This document shows positions 7,771 through 16,994 of a DNA stretch of 64,000 nucleotides, one piece after another. The notes under the pieces were generated by a model. It was not told where the DNA came from. It saw nothing but the letters and a program-made list of their open reading frames with translations, and ran no database searches. The position numbers were made by a program, and so were the translations under genes. Source of the DNA: Paenibacillus sp. Soil522 (GTDB taxonomy: Bacteria; Bacillota; Bacilli; Paenibacillales; Paenibacillaceae); the NCBI RefSeq assembly GCF_001428245.1, contig NZ_LMRV01000037.1:1-64000 (forward strand). The letters are read 5' to 3'. The first letter of the stretch is position 1. Each line of letters starts with the position of its first letter.

Positions 7771-7785
7771 TTGTAATGATTCTAA
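7771..7785. promoter_or_regulatory. PerR box upstream of katA
   Basis: TTGTAATGATTCTAA matches the 7-1-7 PerR consensus TTATAATNATTATAA at 13 of 15 positions. It lies just upstream of a plausible promoter, TTGATT (7793-7798) and TAACAT (7815-7820) with a 16-base spacer. PerR is the peroxide-sensing Fur relative that represses katA in Bacillus, so derepression by hydrogen peroxide is expected. Confidence 0.75.
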
Positions 7786-7865
7786 ATGGATATTGATTTT
7801 CCCATAGAAAGCGGTAACATATTACGTGAGGCGCAATCTAACAAAATCAATGAGGTGAATCTATT

Positions 7866-9323
7866 ATGAGTACAGAGAAGAACAAGCTTACGACTAGTTG
7901 GGGTGCTCCCGTTGGAGATAACCAAAACTCGATGACAGCCGGCTCTCGTGGTCCCACATTAATTCAAGATGTTCACCTACTGGAAAAGCTAGCACACTTC
8001 AATAGAGAACGTGTTCCGGAACGCGTCGTTCATGCCAAAGGCGCGGGCGCGCACGGATACTTCCAGGTTACGCATGATGTTACGCCCTACACCAAAGCGA
8101 ACTTCTTATCCGAGGTAGGAAAACGCACGCCGATGTTCATCCGTTTCTCCACCGTTGCCGGCGAGCTTGGCTCTGCCGATACGGTCCGCGATCCACGCGG
8201 CTTTGCCGTTAAGTTCTACACCGAGGAAGGCAACTACGACTTGGTGGGCAACAATACTCCCGTTTTCTTTATCCGCGATGCGATTAAATTTCCTGACTTC
8301 ATTCATACACAGAAGCGCCATCCGCAAACCCACTTGAAAAATCCGAATGCTATATGGGATTTCTGGTCCTTGTCGCCGGAATCTCTGCATCAGGTTACGA
8401 TCCTTATGTCTGACCGCGGTATCCCCGCTACGTTTAGACATATGCATGGCTTCGGCAGCCATACCTTCAAATGGGTGAACGACGAAGGCCAAGCCGTTTG
8501 GGTAAAATACCATTTCAAAACCGAGCAAGGCGTCAAAAACATAACCAATGAGGTTGCTGCCAAAATTGCCGGAGAAAATCCGGACTACCATACCGAGGAT
8601 TTGTTCAATGCAATCGCAAGCGGCGATTTCCCGGCGTGGAAGCTTTATGTACAAATCATGCCGGTCGATGATGCGAATACATATCGCTTCGATCCATTTG
8701 ATGTGACGAAAGTATGGTCTCAAAAGGATTATCCGTTGATCGAAGTCGGCCGTATGGTGCTCGACCGCAATCCGGATAACTATTTCGCCGAGGTTGAGCA
8801 AGCGACGTTCTCACCAGGGTCATTCGTGCCCGGTGTAGAAGCTTCGCCTGACAAAATGCTGCAGGGCCGCCTGTTCGCTTACTCCGATGCTCATCGCTAC
8901 CGGGTTGGCGCCAACCACACTCAGCTGCCGATCAATCGTCCTGTCGCTCCAGTGAACAATCACCAGCGCGACGGTCAAATGCGTGCGGACGGCAATGGAG
9001 GAGCGTCGCTTTACTACGAGCCTAACAGCTTTGGCGGACCGAAGGAATCGCTTGAGAACAAGCCGGCTCCGTTCGAGGTATCGGGCAATGCAGACAGTGT
9101 CGGCTATGACCATCATGACCACTATACGCAGGCCGGCGACCTCTATCGCCTGATGAGCGAAGAGGAACGCGCCCGCCTAATCGAAACGATTGTCGGCGCT
9201 ATGAAGCCGGTGGAGAAAGACGAAATCAAGCTGCGTCAAATCGGCCATTTCTACAAAGCGGATCCCGATTACGGGCAGCGGGTCGCGGAAGGCCTTGGCT
9301 TATCGATTTCGCAGCAATCATAA
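7866..9323 (+). CDS. katA: Monofunctional heme catalase
   Basis: A 485-residue small-subunit (clade 3) catalase that turns hydrogen peroxide into water and oxygen. The active-site block around residue 55 ([20 protein letters not shown]) carries the distal histidine; RFSTVAGE follows; [16 protein letters not shown] holds the distal asparagine region; the proximal heme ligand tyrosine is in [14 protein letters not shown] near residue 338. Length is normal and nothing is missing. ATG is preceded by GAGGTGAATCTATT. It is a single-gene transcript closed by a strong terminator, and the PerR box upstream fits peroxide induction. Confidence 0.97.
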   Translation: MSTEKNKLTTSWGAPVGDNQNSMTAGSRGPTLIQDVHLLEKLAHFNRERVPERVVHAKGAGAHGYFQVTHDVTPYTKANFLSEVGKRTPMFIRFSTVAGELGSADTVRDPRGFAVKFYTEEGNYDLVGNNTPVFFIRDAIKFPDFIHTQKRHPQTHLKNPNAIWDFWSLSPESLHQVTILMSDRGIPATFRHMHGFGSHTFKWVNDEGQAVWVKYHFKTEQGVKNITNEVAAKIAGENPDYHTEDLFNAIASGDFPAWKLYVQIMPVDDANTYRFDPFDVTKVWSQKDYPLIEVGRMVLDRNPDNYFAEVEQATFSPGSFVPGVEASPDKMLQGRLFAYSDAHRYRVGANHTQLPINRPVAPVNNHQRDGQMRADGNGGASLYYEPNSFGGPKESLENKPAPFEVSGNADSVGYDHHDHYTQAGDLYRLMSEEERARLIETIVGAMKPVEKDEIKLRQIGHFYKADPDYGQRVAEGLGLSISQQS

Positions 9324-9346
9324 CGGTTCTATATTCTATTATTGCT

Positions 9347-9384
9347 ATAGCGGCTGTCGAATTCATTCGACAGCCGCTATTTTT
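9347..9384 (+). terminator. katA terminator
   Basis: A perfect 15-bp stem, ATAGCGGCTGTCGAA with TTCGACAGCCGCTAT, loop TTCA, followed by TTTTT. It ends the catalase transcript and separates it from the convergent bshB2. Confidence 0.93.
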
Positions 9385-9386
9385 AA

Positions 9387-10067
9387 TCAGTCAAAGGGAT
9401 AGATCCAGAAGCGCTCTATTCCAAACCGCTTCCTAATTTTCTCATCGTCCAGCTTTTTGCTGCCTACCAATTCGGCCGCTTGAAACTGGGAGCGATGAGC
9501 TTGAATAGATGCCATTTTTTGCGTTAAAAAATCCTTCACTTCGTTTACAAGCTGAGGCTTGCCTAGTGCCTGTTGATGATTTTTGGCAAAAGCTGAGCAA
9601 TAAACAACCGGCCTTTCCTCTTTAGGCAGCCTGCTTATTGTGCGGACCACGGCCGTCCCGCATGCATCATGGTCGGGATGAACGCTGTAACCCGGATAAA
9701 ACGTATAGACGATCGATGGGTTCAGCTCTTTAATGAGCTCGCCGATCTGCCCATCCAGTTGCTCCTGATCCTCGAATTCAATCATTTTGTCATGGAAGCC
9801 CAGCATTCGCAGATCCTGTATGCCAATGGCGCGACAGGATTCCTCAAGCTCGATTTTTCGTATAGCCGGAAGTGTAACCCGATTGGCGAAAGGCGGAATC
9901 CCCATATTCCGTCCCATCTCGCCAAGCGTCAAGCAAGCGTACGTGACATGGGCTCCGTCTTGTATATGCTTAGCCAGCGTTCCCGATACGGTGAAGGCCT
10001 CATCATCGGGATGCGGCAGTATCACTAATATGTTTTGTTCCATACCATCTTTCGTCTCCTCTCTCAT
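9387..10067 (-). CDS. bshB2: Bacillithiol biosynthesis deacetylase BshB2
   Basis: A 226-residue PIG-L/LmbE-type zinc deacetylase. ILPHPDDEAF holds the H-P-D-D zinc motif near the N-terminus, followed by YACLTLGEMGRNMG and YPGYSVHPDHDACG, both typical of YojG. BshB enzymes remove the acetyl group from GlcNAc-malate during synthesis of bacillithiol, the low-molecular-weight thiol of this phylum; BshB2 is the back-up paralog in Bacillus. The frame opens at an ATG overlapping the yojF stop as ATGA; an internal ATG at 10043 (MEQN) behind GAGGAG is an alternative start. It forms an operon with yojF, as in B. subtilis, next to a catalase, a thematic link to oxidative stress. Confidence 0.92.
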   Translation of the reverse strand: MREETKDGMEQNILVILPHPDDEAFTVSGTLAKHIQDGAHVTYACLTLGEMGRNMGIPPFANRVTLPAIRKIELEESCRAIGIQDLRMLGFHDKMIEFEDQEQLDGQIGELIKELNPSIVYTFYPGYSVHPDHDACGTAVVRTISRLPKEERPVVYCSAFAKNHQQALGKPQLVNEVKDFLTQKMASIQAHRSQFQAAELVGSKKLDDEKIRKRFGIERFWIYPFD

Positions 10068-10411
10068 CCGAAGGGCACCCGGCTTAATTGAAGTGAAACG
10101 ATCAGCTTGCCTTGGCTGTCATGTCCTGCCAGCAGCAGCCTTTCCGGCTCACTCTCCTCCCAGTGCGTAAGCCCTTCCGAGTAAATCCAGCCCTGTATCA
10201 TTTTCAAACCGACCCGATAAGGTCCGCTGCCTGCAATTGATCCATGAGAATAACGAATGACAGCATTCGTAATAAAATTAGCCGCCGGATGCTTCGAGCT
10301 GTCGAGATGGGCAGCGTAGGCTCCCGTTGTCATTTCAAGATGAATATAGAGATCCTGATCCTTAAAACTGTCAATCCTTTGCTGCACCTGCTCTTGATTA
10401 ATAAGCTGCAT
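10064..10411 (-). CDS. yojF: YojF family protein (DUF1806)
   Basis: A 115-residue protein beginning MQLINQEQVQQRIDSF behind GGGGGAGGG, which is why I prefer this ATG to the one nine codons upstream. The conserved blocks HLEMTTGAYAAHLD, NAVIRYSHGSIAGSGPYRVG and GWIYSEGLTHWE are those of Bacillus YojF. The family's biochemical role is unknown to me, but it is habitually coupled to bshB2, and the stop here overlaps that gene by four bases. A part in bacillithiol metabolism is therefore inferred from linkage only. Confidence 0.88.
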   Translation of the reverse strand: MQLINQEQVQQRIDSFKDQDLYIHLEMTTGAYAAHLDSSKHPAANFITNAVIRYSHGSIAGSGPYRVGLKMIQGWIYSEGLTHWEESEPERLLLAGHDSQGKLIVSLQLSRVPFG

Positions 10412-10569
10412 CTTTATCCCTCCCCCATATCGGCACAACCTAAAAAATAATTTCTAATTTTAAAATCATTCTAACATACTTAAACTTAAAGAAATAACAG
10501 CGTTTGTACTGCTTTTCCTAACGCATTTTGTGGTATACTGCTACAATATTAAAATGCTGGAGGCTTAAC

Positions 10570-10791
10570 ATGATGAAAATTTATGTCATTCAATCGTTCA
10601 ACGAGGATGGAATGGAAAATGTGTATGTGGGCTCTGACGAGGAAAAAGCGCTGTCGCTGAAAGCAGCTGACTTTGACCATTGCGATGCTCTGTTCGTTGA
10701 AATTTGGGAAGACGGGGGAAAAACGGATGATTTCCGTCTGGTAGAATCCCCTGAAGAGGACGATGAGGAAGCTGAGGAAGAGCTCAGGTAA
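10570..10791 (+). CDS. Small acidic hypothetical protein
   Basis: A 73-residue protein starting MMKIYVIQSFNEDGMENVY, with an ideal GGAGG six bases ahead of the ATG and an extended -10 promoter (TGGTATACT, 10532-10539) upstream. The C-terminus is strongly acidic (EEDDEEAEEELR). It has no signal, membrane segment or cysteine. I do not recognise the family. The good translation signals and the terminator behind it argue for a real gene. Confidence 0.75.
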   Translation: MMKIYVIQSFNEDGMENVYVGSDEEKALSLKAADFDHCDALFVEIWEDGGKTDDFRLVESPEEDDEEAEEELR

Positions 10792-10875
10792 GCCCTCTCA
10801 TAAAGAACTGGTAATTTCTAAAGTAAATGTGGATGCAAGCTTTAACAGCTTCTTCAAATCATACGCTGCACACGG

Positions 10876-10906
10876 AATCCTGGCCTGCCGCGGTCAGGAT
10901 TTTTTT
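10876..10906 (+). terminator. Terminator of small acidic gene
   Basis: AATCCTG pairs with CAGGATT around a G/C-rich internal part, followed by TTTTTT. It lies about 85 bases past the small gene and before the ECF sigma factor. Confidence 0.8.
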
Positions 10907-10965
10907 GTAGCCTTTGAAACATTTTGCTCCCGTTAATCGTGTTAGGAGTGAAGGAGTAGACGCCA

Positions 10966-11460
10966 ATGCCAAATGTGCCACATTATTCGGACGACTATCT
11001 TGCAGAGCTAGTCCATCGTTATGCTGACATGATGATGCGAATCGCTTTTACCTATCTAAAAAATAGCGCAGACGCCCAGGATATATGTCAGGAGGTTTTC
11101 ACAAAAATAGTTAAGCGGCAACCGGCATTCAAGCAGGCCGAGCATGAAAAAGCATGGATCATTCGAGTGACGATCAATGCCTGCAAGGATGCGCTGCGCA
11201 GCCCGTGGAAGAAACTTTTCACCCCTATCGGCGATAAGGATTACCCTATCCAAAACGAAGAAAACAAACAGGTCGTCGCCTGCGTGCTGGAACTGCCGAA
11301 AAAATACCGCATCGTCCTCTATTTATATTATTTCGAAAGCTACAGCACCGCAGAAATAGCCGGTCTTTTGCGCCGGAACGAGAGCACCGTCCGAACGCAG
11401 CTGAAGCGCGCACGAGAGCTGTTAAAAACAAGCCTGGCAGGAGGACTTGCAAATGAATAG
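10966..11460 (+). CDS. ECF-type RNA polymerase sigma factor
   Basis: A 164-residue sigma-70 family protein of the extracytoplasmic-function type. Region 2 spans about residues 15-80 (MMRIAFTYLKNSADAQDICQ, FTKIVKRQPAFKQAEHEKAW) and region 4 about 105-155 (LELPKKYRIVLYLYYFESYS, TAEIAGLLRRNESTVRTQL). No extra sensor domain is attached. The ATG follows AGGAGTGAAGGAGTAGACGCC. It overlaps the next gene, which encodes a membrane protein and probable anti-sigma partner. The regulon and signal cannot be told from the window; no second copy of its own promoter was recognised. Confidence 0.92.
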   Translation: MPNVPHYSDDYLAELVHRYADMMMRIAFTYLKNSADAQDICQEVFTKIVKRQPAFKQAEHEKAWIIRVTINACKDALRSPWKKLFTPIGDKDYPIQNEENKQVVACVLELPKKYRIVLYLYYFESYSTAEIAGLLRRNESTVRTQLKRARELLKTSLAGGLANE

Positions 11461-12079
11461 ATACCTAGACGGAATGAAGGAAATACAGGCTGGCGATGAG
11501 CTGAAGCGGCAGCTGATGAACAGCGCAAAGCCGCAGCCTTCACCGGGCAGCGGTAAAGCCTTTGCTTTCAAAAAAACAGCCGCCCTCTTGGCAGCTGCTT
11601 GCGCGATTATTTTTCTGGCGGTCTTTGGCGCTTCCTTCCTCCAATCCGGCAGCGAAAAAGCGGTATTCCCCAGTTTTGTGATTACCGCTTATGCAGCGGA
11701 CGGAACTCCCGTCGAAATGAAGCCCAACGTCCAGCTTCCGTTAGGAAAATACAGCCCTTTCATGAGCAGCGTGCCCGGACTTCCAATAAGCATCTCCGCG
11801 GAAGGCGCCGATGCTATCACTGTCACGGTAACGGAAGGAAGCCTTTCCCTCTGGTCGCCTTCCGCTCCTAAGGTCATTCCTAAAGGAAAAAGCATGAGCG
11901 CAGCATCAGGCACCAAAATATACTGGTCACCTATGAATGACCAATCACCTGAGACGACAGCCAAAAAAAGCACTGTGTCAGTCATCGCCTACAAAAACAA
12001 TAAAGAAATCGGACGCCGCAGCATTGAAATTAGAGCTGTCGATGACTTTTTTTACAGCGGAACTGTTGTAGAGAAATAG
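11453..12079 (+). CDS. Membrane protein, probable anti-sigma partner
   Basis: A 208-residue protein with a short cytoplasmic N-terminus (MNRYLDGMKEIQAGDELKRQ), one membrane segment at about residues 42-65 (TAALLAAACAIIFLAVFGAS) and an extracytoplasmic domain of about 140 residues rich in Ser, Thr and Pro. No ZAS zinc motif (H-x3-C-x2-C) is present, so it would be a non-zinc anti-sigma factor. The start ATG overlaps the sigma-factor stop and has GGAGG upstream. Type II topology and operon position support sigma-factor control; direct sequence similarity was not established. Confidence 0.7.
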   Translation: MNRYLDGMKEIQAGDELKRQLMNSAKPQPSPGSGKAFAFKKTAALLAAACAIIFLAVFGASFLQSGSEKAVFPSFVITAYAADGTPVEMKPNVQLPLGKYSPFMSSVPGLPISISAEGADAITVTVTEGSLSLWSPSAPKVIPKGKSMSAASGTKIYWSPMNDQSPETTAKKSTVSVIAYKNNKEIGRRSIEIRAVDDFFYSGTVVEK

Positions 12080-12204
12080 CATTACGCGGCAAATTTCCCT
12101 CTGCTTCGCTGCCACGGATTTGGAGCCTAAGCTAAGGCTGGATTGTCCTGAGGGCGAGCGTGAGCCAGCCGGCGTTTGCTGGCATTTAGGCCATAACTCG
12201 TAAC

Positions 12205-12248
12205 GAGCAACATAAAGGAGCTGCCTTAGGCAGCCCCTTATGTTGCTC
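12205..12248 (+). terminator. Terminator of sigma/anti-sigma operon
   Basis: GAGCAACATAA and GGAGCTGCC pair with GGCAGCCCC and TTATGTTGCTC to make a stem of about 20 bp with loop TTA, followed by TTTATTTATTTTT, which runs into the 3' end of the convergent SLH gene. Confidence 0.85.
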
Positions 12249-12253
12249 TTTAT

Positions 12254-14749
12254 TTATTTTTCAATTAAGTTATAAATCGCTTGCGCAGCTTCGGCGCGAA
12301 CCGTTAAGCCATTTGGAACAAATGTATTCTTATCCGGCCCTTGCATAAGTTCGGCCCCGAGTGCTTTGTTCACTTCCGTTTGTGCCCATGAGGATACTTG
12401 ATCTGCATCCTTATACTGGAGAAGCATGTCACTCGTTTCAAGCAGCTTGCCTGTTTTGTACTCATAAGCTCTTACCAGCAGTATGGCCATTTGTTCACGA
12501 GTGATCGTAACATTAGGTACAAAATGGCGTTCATCGAATCCTTTTATAATTCCGGCTTGAACAGCTCCTGCGATCGCTTCAGAATACCAAGCTCCTTCGG
12601 ATACATCAGTAAAAGCCGTATGTGCTCCAGTAGGCTGAATGCCAAGAGCATGAACCAGCATGGTGACAAATTGTGCTCGAGTCGTCGTTTGAGCGGGATT
12701 AAATTGTTGACTGTTTACACCCTCGATCACATGTATAGCACTTAATCTTTGAATGGTATGAAACGCCCAGTGGTCCGCGGGTACATCCTTATACGTTTTT
12801 TTGTATTCAAGGACAGCATATTTGGAATTGTGCGACAAGGATGTCTCGATTGACCCGTCAGCAATCCCTAATTTTCCCCCGACGTACTCCCATTGCTTCA
12901 GACTCTCGTTGAGGTAATAAATACCCAGCAGACTTGTATCCGTATTGTCAGAAACAAGTGTATAGCGTAAAGTGACCGGCGCATTATAGCGATCCAATCG
13001 AATCGTCTTACCTGCTGTGGACTCTAACGTTAAATCAAACTCATACAGCAGTCCGTTTTGCTTGATCGATGCTCCACTTGCAAGATTGGCAGCACTCACC
13101 AAGCCGCCCTCAGTTGAACCTTGTATTGCCTTTAACGATATTTTAAGCTGCGCAGCCTTCCATTCATCTCCACTGCCTAATTTGCTAAGATCGTTCAGGA
13201 CGGAGAATGGAATAGTTACGGATTGTCCACTGGACTTTATGACCAACGCTTTATTCGCTTGCTGCAGTAGTTCACCCACAGTGCCAGGCAAGCGGATGTC
13301 ATCATACTCTGTTACATCAATCGTAATCGCTGCCGACGTGCCGGCTGATGTAATCCGGTCACTTATCTCTTTAGTGGTTAGTTGGTTGATTTGTGGAATA
13401 GTATGATCTGCGGAGGAGCTCGTTGCCTGTGTTTTGGCTGTTATTGTCGGCCCATTGGTGGTCCATAATCCATTCGGGAGCTTAGCCTCCACTTTAAAGG
13501 TATATGATGTATCCGATAATAACCCATTTACTTGCTGATTAAATACGCTTCCGGATACTGTAGCTACTTCTGAAGTCCCATTATAAATTTTATAATCTGA
13601 AGCACCGCCATTAGCGGATGTCCAATTCAATGTGAGACTTGACGAGGCAATACTCCCAGCCGTCAGCGTGCTATCTAGAGGCCACGCATATGAGGTCTTC
13701 ATCACATTCCAAAAAGCATCTGCTATGGCCCTATAACCTAACTCACTTGGGTGGATATCCAAAGGATTAGGAAGATTATTCCCATAATCCGCAGCAACAG
13801 CCGCTCCAGTAGGCACGAATATAGCTCCTGTTTGCACAGCCACACCTGTCAGCGCTTGGTTTAAGTAATCCAATACAACTGTAAACTGCTGCTTCTGAAG
13901 GGCAGTTAACGGGAAATTATGGAACGCGTCATAATAGCCCATTATGTATATATTTACTGTTGGGTTTAGCTGTTTGACCGCTGATATAATAAGCCCGGTA
14001 TTCGTACTGATTTGTTGAATTAAGGCTGGTACTACATTAGGGTCTAACGAATAGGCAGGACTTAACTGCCCTATAAAATCATTTGCCCCAACGTCTAAGG
14101 TAATGACGCCCGCGCTCGCGATATTCTGTTGGATTGTCTTCCCGTTCGGAGCAACTGCATTATTTTGAATATCATTCAGGACATCCTGAGTCGTATATCC
14201 CGGATATGTATGATTTTTATTGAATTCACCTAAATATCCAAAGCTGTGAATATTCTCAGCCAGCATATCCGTATAGCCAAGGCCTAATATTTTGTACGGT
14301 GACATGCCTGCTGCTAAGGAATCACCTAACGCAAGATATTCAATCTTGCCCGCTCCAGCATCAACCGATACACTAAACATTGATTTCCATTGTTCTGCCG
14401 GACTTCCAGCTGTATCGGAAACGTCGATCGTCAGCTGATATGTACCGTTAGGCAATCCAGCGGTCGCCGCCGCCACCATTCCCGTGTTAACGTTATACTG
14501 GAATGGTGTCGCGAATCCATTCACCTTCACTTGAATAGTAGCTACATTAATTCCAGAACCAGTGTCTTGCAATTTAGCCGTAATCCTTGGCATAGACGTA
14601 TAGACCGTCGCATGATCTGCCGGAGTTACGTTCGTAATGACTGGCCCTGTTGCGCTGCCCGCAGCAAAGGCATTCAAAGGTGACTGGATGACCAAGAGTA
14701 CCAATAATAAGAGCAACGTCCATTTTACCCGTACAATATGCTTCTTCAT
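12254..14749 (-). CDS. Secreted SGNH/GDSL hydrolase with FnIII and SLH domains
   Basis: An 831-residue exported protein. A signal peptide (LLLLLVLLVIQSPLNAFAAG) is followed by an Ig-like domain (about 33-130), then an SGNH hydrolase from about residue 134 (EYLALGDSLAAGMSP, block I with the serine; TLDVGANDF, block III; DIHPSELGYRAIA, block V with Asp and His). Next comes a fibronectin III domain (about 360-440) and a linker domain, and three SLH repeats from about residue 650 (YKDVPADHWAFHTIQRLSAI, TRAQFVTMLVHAL, FTDVSEGAWYSEAI, TREQMAILLVRAYE). SLH domains bind pyruvylated secondary cell-wall polymer, so this esterase/lipase-fold enzyme is displayed on the surface. The ester substrate is unknown. 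Single gene, with AGCGAGG before the ATG. Confidence 0.92.
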   Translation of the reverse strand: MKKHIVRVKWTLLLLLVLLVIQSPLNAFAAGSATGPVITNVTPADHATVYTSMPRITAKLQDTGSGINVATIQVKVNGFATPFQYNVNTGMVAAATAGLPNGTYQLTIDVSDTAGSPAEQWKSMFSVSVDAGAGKIEYLALGDSLAAGMSPYKILGLGYTDMLAENIHSFGYLGEFNKNHTYPGYTTQDVLNDIQNNAVAPNGKTIQQNIASAGVITLDVGANDFIGQLSPAYSLDPNVVPALIQQISTNTGLIISAVKQLNPTVNIYIMGYYDAFHNFPLTALQKQQFTVVLDYLNQALTGVAVQTGAIFVPTGAAVAADYGNNLPNPLDIHPSELGYRAIADAFWNVMKTSYAWPLDSTLTAGSIASSSLTLNWTSANGGASDYKIYNGTSEVATVSGSVFNQQVNGLLSDTSYTFKVEAKLPNGLWTTNGPTITAKTQATSSSADHTIPQINQLTTKEISDRITSAGTSAAITIDVTEYDDIRLPGTVGELLQQANKALVIKSSGQSVTIPFSVLNDLSKLGSGDEWKAAQLKISLKAIQGSTEGGLVSAANLASGASIKQNGLLYEFDLTLESTAGKTIRLDRYNAPVTLRYTLVSDNTDTSLLGIYYLNESLKQWEYVGGKLGIADGSIETSLSHNSKYAVLEYKKTYKDVPADHWAFHTIQRLSAIHVIEGVNSQQFNPAQTTTRAQFVTMLVHALGIQPTGAHTAFTDVSEGAWYSEAIAGAVQAGIIKGFDERHFVPNVTITREQMAILLVRAYEYKTGKLLETSDMLLQYKDADQVSSWAQTEVNKALGAELMQGPDKNTFVPNGLTVRAEAAQAIYNLIEK

Positions 14750-14940
14750 AGATTCAACCTCGCTTCATAGATTATTTATCGTACAACCCAATAATACGTA
14801 CCTAGCTAGTATAATGATTGGTTGATAAATAATTTATCGTTTGATGTCGTATGAAAAAATATATTTACAGTTATACTCAAACAAGGGTTTTTATGGAGTT
14901 TTTCATAAAAAATAACGTTCTTTCTTCTCCCGGTTAGTAT

Positions 14941-16704
14941 TTACGCATGTTTCCGCAGCTCTCTTGTCCCGTTCAGCACCAATGTTTTCATTTCGGCAAT
15001 TGAGATCTTTCCGGTCGGCGAGAGCGTGAATGCGGGAAGAAACACAAAATAACGCGGCAGCTTAAAGGCAGATAAATGCTTTGCCATATCATTTTTCAGC
15101 TGGTCGGAGGTTAGGCTCGCTCCCTGCCTGGCGACGATGCAGGCACATATCTGTTCCCCGTAAAGCTCATCCGGCACGCCAAGCACGAGCGCTTCCTCCA
15201 CATCCTTATGCCGCAGCAGCGCATGCTCAATTTCTACCGGTGAAATTTTTTCGCCGCAGCGGGAAATGAGCCTGTTCAGCCTGCCGGTAATCGTTAAGTT
15301 TCCCCGGTCATCCAGAAATCCTAAATCTCCGGATTTGTACCATCCGTCTGCGGTAATGCTGGCCCTATCGTGGGACTCGTTCGTATAGCGCATGACCCGG
15401 TGGCTTCGAATCGCAATTTCACCATGCTCATGAGGAGGCATCGTCTCCCCGGTTTCCGGATTCAATATTTTCACCTCTACAACCTTATCGACCTTTCCGC
15501 CAATGCTGTAGGTCCCTTTTTCAAATTCCTTATATGGAATTAACCCGCTTAAAAGATTCGTATGCTTCAGCATTTCATAAACGAGCCGTAATACAACGTT
15601 ATTTTTGCGGTTAATAAAACAGATTCCATTCGCGACTGAGCCGGCTTCCGAGGAGCCGTAGCTCACCATAAAAAAGTAGAGATCCAAGTTTTTTATCATT
15701 TTTTGCAAAATAGTATGGTTCACCGCCGCTGATGTAAAAGTTACGCCGAGCAGCGATCGCAAATTAAACTCGTCCTTCTTCGGGGACGAAAGCATTTGCT
15801 GGATCATAGACGGAGTCCCTAAGAGCACTCTGCAATTTTCCTTCTCAACGGCGGATAAAGCGTTCAAAGGGTTAAAGTGGCTGAGCATGACAATGCGGAT
15901 ATTATAGGCCTTCAGTCCTGTAAACAGAATCGCAAACCCTCCTAAATGATATAAGGGCAGCAGGCTCATAACCGAAAAAAAACGGGTGATCCTATCGCTT
16001 AGTCTCATGAGCAAGGACGTGCCTCTCCGCGGTTCCTCTGCATGATTTGCAGTCATTAAGAAGGAAGCAGTGGAACGCAAAACACCCTTCGGAAGGCCGA
16101 GCGTGCCCGAGGTATAAAGTAAGATGAGAGGGTCCATTGGGGCAATGGCTGTGCATGCATGTAAAAATATGTTCTCCTCCACGGCTGCGCCGAGCGCTCT
16201 CAATGCCGAGAAAGGCTGGAAGGGCCCGGCCGCCCGGCCCGCTTCTTCCAGTATAAAAATATGCTCCGGGAGCCAGTCGCTATCCATTCCCGCTTTCCTG
16301 CAATCCGTTATTATTTCCTGCATCATGGCAGGATAATGAATATGATGACCCTCCTTCCCCATGATCATGGCTGTAGGACGAGCGTCCTTCAAATAATGTT
16401 GAAGCTCCTGCTTCTTGGAGTATGTATTAAGCGGAACGATGACAGCGCCGGTACAAGCGGCAGCATACATCGAAATAATCATTTCTATCCTGCCCGGCAT
16501 AAGCAGCGCGATGGTGTCGCCCTTCTTAATGCCCAGCCGCAAGAAGCCTTTGGCCAGAAGGCGGGCCTCTTCCCAAATCTTCGACCATGTATGATGCTGT
16601 GAGACAGCCGGAAAGCTGTACGCGACATCATGAGGGGATTCGGCTGCTCTTTTTTGAAGCAAATAGGGAATCGTATCTTTGTTAAATACATTCTTATTTT
16701 TCAT
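14941..16704 (-). CDS. AMP-binding acyl-CoA synthetase/ligase
   Basis: A 587-residue ANL-superfamily adenylate-forming enzyme. The P-loop-like motif LLYTSGTLGLPKGV lies near residue 195, VSYGSSEAG is the A5-type motif, GWYKSGDLGFLDDRG the A7/A8 hinge, and LTGRLNRLISRCGEKISP the G-R-x-x-x-x-I-x-x-x-G-E-x-I motif; the catalytic lysine is in SPTGKISIAEM near the C-terminus. It should activate a carboxylic acid, probably a medium or long fatty acid, as the acyl-AMP and then the CoA thioester. It stands alone between an esterase and dctP, so the partner pathway is not indicated. The upstream gap holds a short inverted repeat that could be an operator. Confidence 0.88.
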   Translation of the reverse strand: MKNKNVFNKDTIPYLLQKRAAESPHDVAYSFPAVSQHHTWSKIWEEARLLAKGFLRLGIKKGDTIALLMPGRIEMIISMYAAACTGAVIVPLNTYSKKQELQHYLKDARPTAMIMGKEGHHIHYPAMMQEIITDCRKAGMDSDWLPEHIFILEEAGRAAGPFQPFSALRALGAAVEENIFLHACTAIAPMDPLILLYTSGTLGLPKGVLRSTASFLMTANHAEEPRRGTSLLMRLSDRITRFFSVMSLLPLYHLGGFAILFTGLKAYNIRIVMLSHFNPLNALSAVEKENCRVLLGTPSMIQQMLSSPKKDEFNLRSLLGVTFTSAAVNHTILQKMIKNLDLYFFMVSYGSSEAGSVANGICFINRKNNVVLRLVYEMLKHTNLLSGLIPYKEFEKGTYSIGGKVDKVVEVKILNPETGETMPPHEHGEIAIRSHRVMRYTNESHDRASITADGWYKSGDLGFLDDRGNLTITGRLNRLISRCGEKISPVEIEHALLRHKDVEEALVLGVPDELYGEQICACIVARQGASLTSDQLKNDMAKHLSAFKLPRYFVFLPAFTLSPTGKISIAEMKTLVLNGTRELRKHA

Positions 16705-16868
16705 TTATCTTAACCCCCGCAATCGCAAAATAACGGCACCCGGCTTTAACGATGGTATATCTCGCTAACCCCTATACGCACAATATTCTTCTTAACGAAC
16801 AAAATGTAAAAAAAATAACCCGTAAACCTATAAAACCAAACTTATAGATCTAATATATCATCAATTTA

Positions 16869-16884
16869 GTTCTTAATAAAGAAC
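16869..16884. repeat. Inverted repeat in acyl-CoA synthetase upstream region
   Basis: GTTCTT-AATA-AAGAAC, a perfect 6-bp palindrome with a 4-base spacer, about 165 bases ahead of the acyl-CoA synthetase start. It could be a regulator site (FadR/TetR-type sites are palindromes of this size) but no specific protein is indicated. Confidence 0.35.
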
Positions 16885-16926
16885 AAATTATGCTGCGGAC
16901 TCTCTATTCGCTGCAACCGGACATAC

Positions 16927-16960
16927 AAAAAAAAGACACGGGTCTGATTCGACCAGTGTC
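16927..16960 (-). terminator. dctP terminator
   Basis: On the minus strand GACACTGGTC pairs with GACCCGTGTC (one mismatch), loop of six bases, followed by eight T. It closes the dctB-dctP transcript. Confidence 0.87.
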
Positions 16961-16994
16961 TTCTTCTTCCAATCTATTCTATTCCATTGCTTCA

